From positions 175,410,382-175,474,381 of the forward strand of contig JARDYH010000003.1 of assembly GCA_029215795.1 (NCBI GenBank): a DNA stretch of 64,000 nt, read 5' to 3'. The translations under genes and the position numbers were made by a program. Below, in pieces: positions 34,470-44,459 of the stretch. A model generated the notes under the pieces. The model saw nothing but the letters and a program-made list of their open reading frames with translations. It ran no database searches and had not been told where the DNA came from. The stretch comes from Anniella stebbinsi (lineage: Eukaryota; Chordata; Lepidosauria; Squamata; Anniellidae). Positions within the stretch are counted from its first letter, which is position 1; each line of letters starts with the position of its first letter.

Positions 34470-34660
34470 TAGAGTGACCATATGGAAAGGAGGGCAGGGC
34501 TCTTGTATCTTTAACAGTTGTATAGAAAAGGGAATTTCAGCAAGTGTCATTTGTATGCATGCAGCACCTGGTGAAACTCCCTCATCATCACAACAGTTAA
34601 AGCTGCAAGAGATCTGCTCTCTTGACCAGATACAAAAGAGGGCTGTTCTGAAGCAAATAA
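34470..34660 (+). mobile_element. Family B MITE, single-unit form
   Basis: Starts TAGAGTGACCATATGGAAAG and carries the body to CATCACAACAGTTAAAGCTG. It then reaches CTCTTGACCAGATACAAAAG, which looks like the start of a second, truncated unit. This copy has GCATGCAGCACCTGGTGAAA where the fold-back copies have GCAATTAGTTCCTGGTGAAA, so it belongs to another sub-type. Confidence 0.7.
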
Positions 34661-34814
34661 AGTGATTGCCCTTCTGGGAGCCTGGTCCAGCACTCAACAG
34701 GGAGAGGCAAATAAATCCACAAAGGATTGCTTCATCCCTTGAGTGATCTGTGGAGCAACAGGGAAGTCGTCTTCATTTGAGCTACCTGGATGGGGCCCTG
34801 GGCAGAGTAGGTTG

Positions 34815-34834
34815 TTGCTGCTGCTGCTGCTGCT
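34815..34834. repeat. (CTG)n microsatellite
   Basis: About six CTG/TGC units. Confidence 0.85.
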
Positions 34835-35182
34835 TGCCCTGCCTTGCCTGCCTTTGGTCCTATGGTTGAAAGGACCTGGGTGCTTTTGTTGCAAACTAAA
34901 AATCACCAAAAGCAAATGCACAATTGTGCTGGCTGAATGAAGGAATACCACAGAGATAGAAGGATGCCAGAGGTGAGTGGCATTATTGTTAGGAGCTTAT
35001 AACAACACCCAGAGCAGTATGTGTGGAAGTGCTTGCTGCAGATGTGAGATGCTTAAGGAACGTGGTCAGGGTTCTACATCTACATATCCCCTTCGAACAT
35101 ACACCTTCCCCCACCCCTAGAGTCCCTTTCCAAGACCTTGTTGCACCTGCTTGGTCCCAGAAGGATGGGGTCTAAACAGGTA

Positions 35183-35325
35183 TCAGTCAGAACCAGTAAG
35201 AACTCTAAAGGAGCCATCTAAAGTGTGAAGCTTCAGCCTTCTGATTGTTTCTGACTGAAACCCAGAATGGATTCACCACCCCACTGACATCGGAGCCCCC
35301 AGCCTCCATTGAGTCTAAAGAACCC
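35183..35325. mobile_element. Family F MITE, partial
   Basis: CAGTCAGAACCAGTAAGAAC at the left and TTTCTGACTGAAACCCAGAA with CCACCCCACTGACATCGGAG at the right, matching the inverted-repeat element at 43586-43783. Left arm truncated. Confidence 0.6.
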
Positions 35326-35332
35326 TAGATGT

Positions 35333-35425
35333 TCTTGGACTGCCATGGCCAGTATGGCAAATGGTGAGGGCTAATGGGAATTGCAGTACAACAACATTGA
35401 AGGGCCACGTGTTCCTCACCCCTGG
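35333..35425. mobile_element. Family D fragment
   Basis: GCCATGGCCAGTATGGCAAA then GGGAATTGCAGTACAACAAC and CTCACCCCTGG: the right half of a family D palindrome. Confidence 0.55.
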
Positions 35426-35444
35426 TCTAAAGGCCCATGAGGCA

Positions 35445-35765
35445 ATGTTTGAAGGGGATGGGAGAGAGGGACTTTTCAGTGGCCACTCTCAGGTGCTGGA
35501 ACGCCTTCCATTGGCCACCTCTCTGTTGACCTTCCACTGGCAGGCCCAGATGTTTCTATGCAGGCAGGCCTTTGGCATGTAAGCTGCTCTGTTGCTGAAG
35601 GGGTTTTTAAGTGGTTGGGTGCTGTTTATTTGTGTTTTTAATTGTTTTTCATTTATTTGTTTCTCTGATACGATTTAGGTAAAATTTTGTTTTTAATCTG
35701 GATTTTATTGTTAGCTGCCTTGTGCGCCATTTTGGGGCAGGAAAGTGGGATAGTAAATACCTAAA
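35445..35765 (+). mobile_element. LINE 3' end, L2/CR1-like
   Basis: Decayed coding end, then a T-rich untranslated region with repeated TTTTTAATTG-type words and a tail block GCTGCCTTGTGCGCCATTTT, ending near GATAGTAAATACC. Related to 3670-3935. Confidence 0.5.
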
Positions 35766-36144
35766 GAAATCCCCTCCCTGGCTTGTCTCATGCCTTCTCT
35801 CCTGCAGCTGATGCTGTTGCTGCCCTTCTCTTTCCTTGTCATTCCGCCTCTCTCTCCCCAGTGTGACCCTAAGATGAACAGAATTGGCTGGCCAATCTCG
35901 GACGTGGCAGCTCACGGTAGCACCAGCTGCAGCTCACCTAGCAACTGGCAGACTGGCACCTCAATTTTTTTCACATCCCCTCTACAATAAAATATAATAG
36001 ATAGAGTGATTCATCTTCCCACACACAGGCTCCTGTTTTGATGCCTAAAAGATGTCTGCAAGTCATGTCTGAATGGGCACCCTTTTTTATCTGTGAGAAG
36101 TCATAAAGTGCAGCTGAATGTGGAAAACATGGATTACAAGCCCA

Positions 36145-36245
36145 GGCAAGTCATGCTTTGGACTGCAGTGCTCCATTATCTCCGAGTAAGTCTCATTGAA
36201 CTCAATGGGATTTTCTTCTGACTAGACAAGGGTAGGATTGCACTG
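36145..36245. mobile_element. Family H repeat, diverged
   Basis: CCGAGTAAGTCTCATTGAAC, CAATGGGATTTTCTTCTGAC and GGTAGGATTGCACTG in order. The left end is degraded. Confidence 0.6.
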
Positions 36246-36249
36246 TTAA

Positions 36250-37275
36250 TATTATTGAAAACAATACATAAATGAATGACAGAGAGGAAGAAGGACAAAC
36301 ACGTCAATCATTGCTGCTTTAGCAAATGAGCAAGACATGAAATGGGAAAGGAATTCTTTTAAATAAATCTAAGGAGTATCTTAAGATATCAACTCTCATT
36401 AAGCTACTCAGCTTGTTGGCGTTATGTCTGGGGATAAGTACTTTGTAGAATTCACATGGATTTAAGGATGGTTCAGAAGTATCTATAGCCACATGTGAGT
36501 TAAGATTATTGGGTGGGTGGGTGCACACATGTGCACCTGCATATATAATGTCTGTGTGTGTGTGTGTGAGTGTGTGATATAATAACCACGGCTTGTCAAG
36601 ACCTAATAAAGTTAATCTACAATTAATCTAGAATGGCCTCCTGGGGAATTTTGGGGGCACCATTTCCCATCAGAAACAGCAGACAGGATTCAATGGGCAA
36701 TGCAGTTTTCATGTTCCAAAGCAATCCCACTGAAGCTGGGGTATGAAGGACTATTAATCTGAGAAGCTTCGAAATACTGTAATGGCTATGAAAATGTTTA
36801 CATTCTTCCAAGCAGACTCCTCTGGGTCCTCTTGCTGTCCCTGGGCACCTATATTTTTCAGCTCATCAGTGAAGTGAACAGTGTTCCTGACAGTGAATGG
36901 TAGGGGAGCAATTATTCCCTTGGGTGACAGTAAAACCATCATAACTCATTGGTGGGCCATAAATGTATCAGGCACTACTCCGCAGAGAAAGAATGTTTGA
37001 GATAGATCACTAGTCGACTAATAAAAAAGAAATCCATTTGGACTGCAAGCTAAAAAAAAAACATTAATAACTTTTACACCAAATGGCATACCATATTCTA
37101 GAAGTTTTTTTGTCTTGTTTTTTTTAAAAAAAAGCTTTCTCCAAGTAAATCTAATTCCAGAAAGTCTCATTCATCTTACGGCTTCCTTCAGAAAACTATT
37201 TCATCCAGTAATTCTAATTTTTACAGTAGCCCCAATAATTCCCTTTTAATTTAGGGCAAACCACACATTAAAAAT
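36250..37275. other. Non-genic stretch
   Basis: (TG)n at 36552-36568. Short A and T tracts at 37053-37135. No gene seen. Confidence 0.45.
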
Positions 37276-37279
37276 CAAA

Positions 37280-37850
37280 GATGGGGATCCAAACCCTGTA
37301 TTTCCTTGCAATGTGAATGTGAGGGGACCGGTGGGTGTGACAATTGCAGGGAAGAATTGGCAGCAAAGGAAGAGAATCATTTAATTCCTTATTTGCTTGT
37401 CAATTATCATCACTTATCACCAACCAGTTCCAAGTGATACCTGGATTTTATATTTTCAAAAATGGGAGATCAGCCATTGTTTGTTTGTTTTCAACCCAGC
37501 AGCCCTTGGGAGAGTCCTAGGTGCATCCTCAAAACATTTCAGAAGCTGATATGGCCTAATTTGTATGTCTTTAGTATGATCCTCCCATAGTGCATCTTTA
37601 AACTGTAACCAAATGCAAATTCCATGGCTTGATCATCAGCCAGCCCCGCCACAGTTTTTGGCTTTGCTTACCATCTAGCCTGATGGAGAATTCTAATAAG
37701 GTATTGCCCTAACGTGGATTTTGGCATTTTTCTTATGGCCAACACAGCAATCTTTGTCTGTTCTCAAACTGAGACGCTGGCTGGAAATGTGTTAACTTGT
37801 GTAACTTTAGGGCTGCAGCTGCAGCTAAAGCCTGCCTTAAAGTTTTCATG
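37280..37850. promoter_or_regulatory. Candidate conserved non-coding element
   Basis: Repeat-free, with a perfect POU octamer ATGCAAAT at 37613-37620 and a 14-bp palindrome GCTGCAGCTGCAGC at 37812-37825. Regulatory role is inference. Confidence 0.25.
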
Positions 37851-38078
37851 ATATTGTATTTCCCAGCTACCAATTATTTATATTTTTCTAGGGTGACCAT
37901 ATTTTGGAAACCAAAAAGGACAACATGGTTGGCTCCCAAGGGGGCATGCCCACCAATCTGTCTGGCCCCAGGGGGCGTGTCCAGCACCAAGGAGGTGTGC
38001 CCACCTGAACATAGCTTTAGTCACATATCTGATTTTACAGCACACAATTAAGACAAAACTGTTCTACGTAACAGCTTA

Positions 38079-38170
38079 ATTTTTATTTATTTATTTATTT
38101 ATTTATTGCATTTTTATACCGCGCCATAGCCGAAGCTCTCTGGGCGGTTCACAAAAATTAAAACCATGAA
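38079..38170 (-). mobile_element. LINE/SINE tail with (TTTA)n, minus strand
   Basis: TTTA units, then GCATTTTTATACCGCGCCAT and GAAGCTCTCTGGGCGGTTCA. Same tail block as 29995 and 39606. Very common squamate retroposon end, body lost. Confidence 0.65.
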
Positions 38171-38379
38171 ATCATTTTAAAATATATAAAACAAGGCTTC
38201 CAGAAAGCATCAGAGATAGTGATTGGCCCAAATTCACCCAGTAAGTGTGAACATGGGTCTCCACAGTGCTGGTCCATTGCACCACACTGTCTCTCTTTTA
38301 TTTCTGACATATATCACTTTGGTTGCCTTTTGGAACTTAACAGTAAAATAAATTAAATTCTCATGGAAAACAAAGAAAT

Positions 38380-38740
38380 AGGACTTGCTTGCAACAAACT
38401 TAAAGGCCACTGAAGTCGTGGCTCGTGGCTCATACCCTACCTTTTGCTGTGCACGTTGACTCTTTAGAAGGACTAGAATTGTTCACAATATAGATGCCTG
38501 GTGTTAAGCTCTTAGCAGTAAATTCACAATGCAAAAATTAATTTGCATCCTACAGCTTTCATTAATGACAGATGTACGGGGCATTCATTGCTCTTATTGG
38601 TATGCAAAGCAGCAAAATTAACAGATCGACAAGCTACAGGAATTTACCACTGTATCGCTGTTGAACTTGTTTTATTTCTTACACTGGGGCTCAGTCTGTT
38701 AACTGAGGTGCTCATTTGGAAATATAATTATGTACTATGA
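38380..38740. promoter_or_regulatory. Candidate enhancer-like block, POU/homeodomain-rich
   Basis: Within about 80 bp it holds the octamer ATTTGCAT (38541-38548, inside AAAATTAATTTGCATCC), an ATTAATGACAG stretch with a TGACAG word (38566-38571), and ATGCAAAG (38602-38609). This grouping of POU, homeodomain and TGACAG words is typical of developmental enhancers. Inference only. Confidence 0.3.
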
Positions 38741-39397
38741 AAACTTTTGCCAGTGCTCTGTTGATCCTAAGACAGTTATCCTCAAACTTCTTTGGAACAA
38801 ATCCAGACAAGAACAATTTTTGCCAAGAACAATTTTTCTTTCACTGGGCTAATTGGTAATATAAATACGCTATGGGCCCAGCATGACTGTGATGGCATCT
38901 TCTCCCATAGGATGCTCCCTGGCTCCAAGGGTGGGCCAAGACATTTTGCTTCCTGAGGCAAATGAATAGGTGCCGTCCCTCCCATTCATTCCATGTACAA
39001 AAGCTGACTGAACTGGCAGCTGAATTTGTCTTCAGTGCTGAAGATGGGACAACATCAGGCCATCTGAAGTTAGCAGGCTAACGTAGGAGGCCCAGAGCAG
39101 GCTCCACGGCACCCAGTGAGACCCACAGCAGGCTGCATGGCACCCTGTGTAATTCATACCTCTCCAGCTGCAGCCCCTCCTTTCCGGCAGATCCGGACGA
39201 TTTATGGCCTTGAGGCCAGATATGTCTTTACATCCTCCCTCCAGGTGGCCAGATCCCTTCTCCCTCTAAGCAATAAAATTCTAAGCAAAAACTATAACAG
39301 TACTTTTAACCCTTTCGCTCCCTTGGCTGCCAAGATGACTGGGCAGTCTACCTTGCTAGCACAACTCCTTTACACCCAGTCTCTCTTTGAACATCTT

Positions 39398-39420
39398 GTT
39401 GTTGCTGCTGCTGCTGCTGC
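39398..39420. repeat. (TGC)n microsatellite
   Basis: GTT then GCT units, about seven in all. Confidence 0.9.
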
Positions 39421-39439
39421 CTCCCAATGTATGCTACCT

Positions 39440-39600
39440 GAGGCGCCTGCTTCACTCTGCCTAATGGTACGGACGGCCCTGCTTGGCTCTTCAGGGAAAG
39501 CCTGTTTCAGATTGTTTCAGGCAACTAGATCTTGTAATGTGTGGTAGGGTCTTCTCAGTAATGGGTCCATAACAATGGACTATCCATGGAAGGGAGGCAC
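39440..39600 (+). mobile_element. Possible LINE 3' coding end
   Basis: GGCCCTGCTTGGCTCTTCAG and GGGAAAGCCTGTTTCAGATT resemble the decayed ends of L2/CR1 coding regions seen at 3670. A tail-like T-rich stretch follows after 39665. Weak. Confidence 0.3.
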
Positions 39601-39605
39601 ACCAA

Positions 39606-39665
39606 GTTATTGCATTTTTATACCACCCAATAGCTGAAGCTCTCTGGGCGGTTTACAAAATTAGG
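39606..39665 (-). mobile_element. LINE/SINE tail, minus strand
   Basis: TTGCATTTTTATACCACCCA and GAAGCTCTCTGGGCGGTTTA, same block as 38079. Confidence 0.6.
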
Positions 39666-39806
39666 TTCCTTATGAACATGTTTGTGTTTTTATGTAGATA
39701 TTTTTATTTTAATTGTAAGCCATTTTTGGAACCAGTCATGATGCAAAGATATTTATTATATTACATAGCAGGAACTTGACTAGCAGGAGCATTAGTCTTC
39801 ATGGTA

Positions 39807-39837
39807 ATCATCATCGTCATCATCATCATCATCATCC
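39807..39837. repeat. (ATC)n microsatellite
   Basis: ATC units with one GTC interruption. Confidence 0.9.
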
Positions 39838-40340
39838 ATGTTACCACCGGATTCCTGTGCCAATTGCTATAAATGTCCCAAATGTTCCACTACTCTTCAT
39901 CACGTTTCTGCCAACACCCCCATCAGTTCTTGCCCTCTCATGCCAATCCAGAGGCAAGAAAATGTTCCAAGCAGCGAAGCCCATTTTCACTCCGTCAAAG
40001 CAACTGGATTGGGACTGACCATATGGCCCCACTGTTATAGGCATCTTAACCACTTTGAGCTCCCTCAATCCCAACTTTCCCAATCATGATGGGAAATGTA
40101 TGCATGAATTTTGAAATAATGCTGGGGTTGATCTTTACGAGCATAGACTGACATGCATACATCAGAGTTGCCTTTTTGAGAACTGAAATTAGGAAATTGC
40201 TGAAACAAACTGGATGGCCAGTTTATGATGTGGAAACTATCATAAACCTTGCAAATTTTCTACAACTGAGTGGAACCTCTTCTGATTGCCCATACACAAT
40301 TAACAATCAGAACTCAGTGTTTGGTAAGAGGTCATACAGC

Positions 40341-40563
40341 GAGCCACTGTGGTGTAGTGGCCAGAGTGTTGGACTGGGTCTTGAGATCCGGGTTCTAATC
40401 CCCACTCAACCATGAAGCTCACTGGGTGACTGTGGGACAGTCACTGACTTCTAGCCTAACCTACCTCACAGGGTTGTTAGGAGGGTAACATGGAGAGGAA
40501 GCAGATCATGTCAGTCACCTTGGTTCCTTGCAAGAAGAAGACAGGAGGGATATAAATGCAACC
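40341..40563 (+). mobile_element. tRNA-derived SINE
   Basis: Head with an A-box-like TGGCCAGAGTGTTGG (40358-40372) and a B-box-like GGTTCTAATCCCC (40391-40403) at the normal spacing. It is followed by CACAGGGTTGTTAGGAGGG and a tail GGGATATAAATGCAACC. The boxes are largely intact, so this copy might still be recognised by pol III. The minus-strand copy at 48060 confirms the family. Confidence 0.8.
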
Positions 40564-40569
40564 AATCCA

Positions 40570-42095
40570 TTGTACCATTTGTGTTTCCTTTGTGACTTTG
40601 TACATTGTGGACATTTCTGAAAATAAGGAAAAGCCATGAGGGAGCATTGCATGCTGAATGCACACATGCTTTTCATATAGAAGAGTCTAAATTTGAACCT
40701 TGATTCCTTCTGTTAAAGATATGAAGACTGGGTAAAGTCTCCACTCTAGATTCTGGGGGAAATTATTGACATCCAGGTGTGATCCTGAGTGGGAAAGCTC
40801 CAGCTCGTGGGAGGGATGAAGAGTGCCGAGGTTTTGGGTCTGGCCTTTTCAGCAATTCCCCCGAACCCCAGCACTTAGGTTTGGGAAAGTTTCCATTTAC
40901 AAGAGAGTTTTTCAGAGGAGTGGCAGTTGCATGCTGCTTCTGCCTCTTCTAACCTTCAAAGGCAAAAGGGCTGAGGCCAGCCTTACGAGAGGCTTTAGAA
41001 TGAGTGGAAAACTGTGCAAAAGTCAGGAAACTACTACAAGATCAGTGATTGTGAGGGGGAAGTGGGGCCAGGGGGAGGGTGTGTGGTCTCCTGGGAAACC
41101 CCAGAGGACTGGATTTGGCCCAGAGGCCTGAGGCCCAAGACCCCATAGTTCCTTTCAAAACAAGGGACTGCTCTCCTTCCGCCAAGCTAAGTCACATTGG
41201 AAGGGGGAGGGAGTCTGGAATGGATGAGCAGCACAGAGAAGGAGTGCTTAACTCTTTCCCTGCCTGCTGCTTCTCCACTCTAGATTGCTTCCCCAACCAC
41301 TTGCTCCCACTCCCCATGGGGTTCCAAATGTGTGCTTATCCTTACAAGCATGCCTTTGGAGCCCCACAGAGGAAAGGAGAGCTGTGGTGGGTGGGTGAAG
41401 GCTTGGTCAGTCCTTGGGTGGGTGGAGGGCGGCTTGGTCAGAAAGAGAAATACAGAGAATCAGAGATAACTCCAAAGCCACCTACCTCAAGAGACAGAAA
41501 AGACGACAATATTTCCAGCAGTAATAGAGAAGTGAGAAGAAGGGAAAGTGTAGCAAAAAGGGGTGTGTGGGGATTGCAAGTACAAGTCAATTCTATGCTA
41601 ATTTCGCAGTGCATATCAGGGAAAATAAAGCTGGTGCAATTCTAATATTACAATTGTCTTTAAAATGACGCTATAGATGTGAGAGCAATAAAATAGAAAT
41701 CCTTTGGCAATGACAGTATCTTTTCACAGATGAAGCTATGAGAAATAATGAAGACATCCTTGGGCAATTTCTTGCTGAATCTGCCTCACTTTCCCAAGGC
41801 GTTCCTCAGGAAAGCAGGGTTAGACAGTCTGTATGTACATCTCTACGCTAAATTTCCATCGGTATGTTACAGGCTCTTGGTGCTTCTGGCAAAGACAGGA
41901 ATGTGTATGTGAGATCTTTGTTTACCATAGCCTTCCCTTCCCTTAAGTAAAAGTATCTGCTTTTCGATCTACTCATAGCTCTTTATTGACCATCCCTACC
42001 TAGACATCATTTACTTCATGAAGAAATGTTTGGGAAATCTCTGGCACATGCGCAAGTTTGATGAGTAACATACAGGCATGTGATTCTCCAGGATA
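40570..42095. other. Non-genic stretch
   Basis: Includes an open frame of 188 codons (plus, 41079-41645), the longest simple reading in the window but of low complexity composition and without any known domain. A relic resembling that at 21960 may lie at 41085-41135. No gene supported. Confidence 0.4.
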
Positions 42096-42100
42096 ACTAA

Positions 42101-42188
42101 GAGCCTATCTACACTACTGCTTTAAAACGGTTTATAACAGTTTTAAAACTGTTATAAACCGTTTTAAAGCAGTAGTGTAGATAGGCTC
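42101..42188. mobile_element. Family E MITE: perfect 88-bp palindrome
   Basis: The 44 bases from GAGCCTATCTACACTACTGC onward are followed, without a spacer, by their exact reverse complement. The centre is AGTTTTAAAACT. No mismatch was found over 88 bp. The TIR-like word ATCTACACTACTGC is shared with 47683-47809, so this is probably a very young, minimal fold-back MITE. Flanks show no clear duplication. Confidence 0.85.
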
Positions 42189-42284
42189 AAAGTGACATAT
42201 GGATCTGTCCTTAGATTTACAGGCACACACGCGCACACACATGCACACCCTCTGCATGCACATCTCCCTCCTTTTTGTCTTTTA

Positions 42285-42530
42285 GGTGCACTGTTAAGAC
42301 TTTTCTGTTTCAGTTCTTTGGTTAAGGTAGACTTCTGGCTTTTATGCTTCGGTTTTTACCTTTTATCTGGTAAATTTTGTATTTTGAATTTTGTAAATTG
42401 TATTGTTTTAAACATTAACATTTTAGGCTACTACTAAATTATATTTGTTTTAATTTTGTATTGTTATTTGCAAGCTACATTGGGGGGGAAATCAAAAGTA
42501 TTCAAAAGTAAAAAAAACTCAAAAGTAAAA
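42285..42530 (+). mobile_element. LINE 3' end, L2/CR1-like
   Basis: AAGACTTTTCTGTTTCAGTT (decayed coding end), a T-rich untranslated region, then GCAAGCTACATTGGGGGGGA and an A-rich tail. Same layout as 3670 and 35445. Confidence 0.5.
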
Positions 42531-42952
42531 AAATATTTTTAAGGATGAGAGGAGAAATGTGACTGAAGGAGTGAACGGAGGAAAAGAAAACAAAATGGCA
42601 TAAAATTGGCAATGAGATCCCAGCAAAAAACCCAAGCACCCACCCAGTAGAAAATCACAGCAGGAAACTCAGAAATTAACTAGAGATGTGGAGGGGGGAT
42701 GCAAACACAAGACAACATCAGTTGGCAACATAAACCAACATCTTAAGTGAAAACATATGACAACTTATTCTGAATGGCTAAATTCCAAGAAAATCCAGCT
42801 CTGGGACATTACACAAACCTGTTGGGAAGAGTGCTTTTGCATCCATGTTATGGGCAACATTTTTGTTTAAAGAGAGATGCTTTAGCAACCTGAACATCTA
42901 ATGCTTGTGATCTCCTAAATAATGGTTCCTTTGGCGCTCTTCCCCTCTGGGG

Positions 42953-43135
42953 GCCTGTCCAGGCAGCACACTAAGCCATCGTTAGGCTGCTAACCCTTTT
43001 GCAGTAAATAGTTAGTGTGGTTAAACTGTGGTTATGTAGCCACCATGGCTAGGAATGCTTTACAAGACACGCTAAGCCATAATGTTTAGCTCAAAATGCT
43101 TAACCGATGTGGCTTAGTGCATTGTCTGAACAGGG
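42953..43135 (+). mobile_element. Family C MITE, full length
   Basis: From GCCTGTCCAGGCAGCACACT to GCATTGTCTGAACAGGG. Inner blocks TTTTGCAGTAAATAGTTA and TAGCCACCATGGCTAGGAAT match the copies at 17090 and 21621. The flanks TCTGGGG and TCTGGGA are similar, which may be an eroded duplication. Confidence 0.75.
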
Positions 43136-43469
43136 TCTGGGAGAGTCAACTTCCCTTGGCCCTTGGACAAAGATTCCAGACCTGGGCCTCTGGGAGCTGA
43201 AATGTTGGCATAGCAGAGTATTTCTTTCATTCTTCAGTGGGACTGAAAGCAAGCTGATAATGTAATTCATGTAGCTAGAGATACATTTATTGATACTGGA
43301 GGACCATCCATGGCTCGAAAGATTTTGAAGCAAAAGAAATAAAACCCATGTTAGTCTAGTCCTCAGTGTTTGGTAAGTGTGTGGAATATATATGTATATA
43401 TTGTTGAGCTGTACCTGAAAGCTGCTATACTATAATGGAGCAAGGAAGTCTCTGCTTCAAAACTTACCT

Positions 43470-43560
43470 CAGCCACGAAATCACAATGTAGCCTCAGGGA
43501 AGCTACGGGGCACTGAGCCTGAGCTCCCTATATGTAAATTGGGGATCCTGCTATGGCCCA
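43470..43560 (+). mobile_element. Possible MIR fragment
   Basis: TCAGGGAAGCTACGGGGCAC and TATGTAAATTGGGGATCCTG resemble the GGCAAG and TGTAAAATGGGGAT core of MIR. Weak. Confidence 0.3.
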
Positions 43561-43585
43561 TGCTGCAGTGGTACCAACATTAGCA

Positions 43586-43783
43586 GAGACTGGTGGTTCC
43601 AATGTCAGTGGGGCTGTGAATCCATTGTAGGTTTCAGTCAGAACCAGTCAGAACGTGAATGTAGCTACCCAAAGTGCTGGAATTTGGTTCAGCATCTTGG
43701 ATAGCTCCTTTAGAGTTCTGACTGGTTCTGACTGAAACCCAGAGTGGATTTACTGCCCCATTGACATCAGAGCCACCAGCCTC
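43586..43783. mobile_element. Family F MITE, inverted-repeat element
   Basis: Arms of about 69 bp: left from GAGACTGGTGGTTCCAATGT to GTCAGAACCAGTCAGAAC, right from GTTCTGACTGGTTCTGACTG to AGAGCCACCAGCCTC. They are reverse complements with about 15 percent mismatch, separated by about 60 bp. No coding capacity. Related copy at 35183. Confidence 0.8.
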
Positions 43784-43892
43784 CATTGACCAAAAGGACA
43801 TATAAAAGCACTTTGGAAAGGTGAAAATTAAAAGTGCTGCAGCTGCTGCTGTTGCTGTATCCAATACTTGGATGTCTTGTCAACAGACACTG

Positions 43893-44453
43893 GGCTGATC
43901 CACACAGTCCTTTGGAACGTTTTAAAAAGTATTTTAAAACGTTCCAAATAGGTGCGTTCGTCTTAGGCCACATTACTGAGTACTCACGTTACAGGAGAAC
44001 AGTCTTCAGTCTTTAAAGCGGTGTGTGCGGTCACACACTATTCTGCCCTGTCTCTTTCTCTTTCGTTTTTACAATGAGTTTAGGGCAAGGCATTGTGGGG
44101 ATTGTAGTTCAGTCACCCACTTCCTTCTTAGTTCCTCTGTCATAACCTAGCGAGTATAGGGCTAAGAATTGTGGGTGTTGTAGTTCACTGGCCCGCTTCC
44201 TCTTTCTTCCCCACCAATCAACTGCTAAGCATTTGGGCACCGGTAAATGAAGCCCTGCCCCCATGAATCACAAACGGTAAGGAAGGACACATTATTTTAC
44301 TTAAAACGATTTATTAAAAGTGAAACCGTTGTATATAACTGAAGTGAGTTTTTAAAAACCTCAGATATACAACGTTATAGGGAGTGTGTCATGTGGCCCA
44401 AAGAGTTTTCATAACCCTTATAAAACGTCAAAAACCTCGTATGTAGATCGGCC
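43893..44453. mobile_element. Putative 561-bp DNA element
   Basis: Starts GGCTGATCCACACA and ends with the inverted form TGTAGATCGGCC, giving short imperfect TIRs. CACTG occurs directly outside both ends (43888-43892 and 44454-44458). Near the left end GGAACGTTTTAAAA and TTTTAAAACGTTCC form a sub-terminal hairpin. The interior has two diverged GTAGTTCA-containing repeats. Confidence 0.6.
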
Positions 44454-44459
44454 CACTGT

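Noticed and set aside
40341..40563. Possible tRNA gene
   Set aside because: A and B boxes are present but the region is the head of a SINE found again at 48060; no acceptor stem.
41079..41645. 188-codon plus-strand frame
   Set aside because: Low-complexity composition, no family, and part of it overlaps repeat-like wording.
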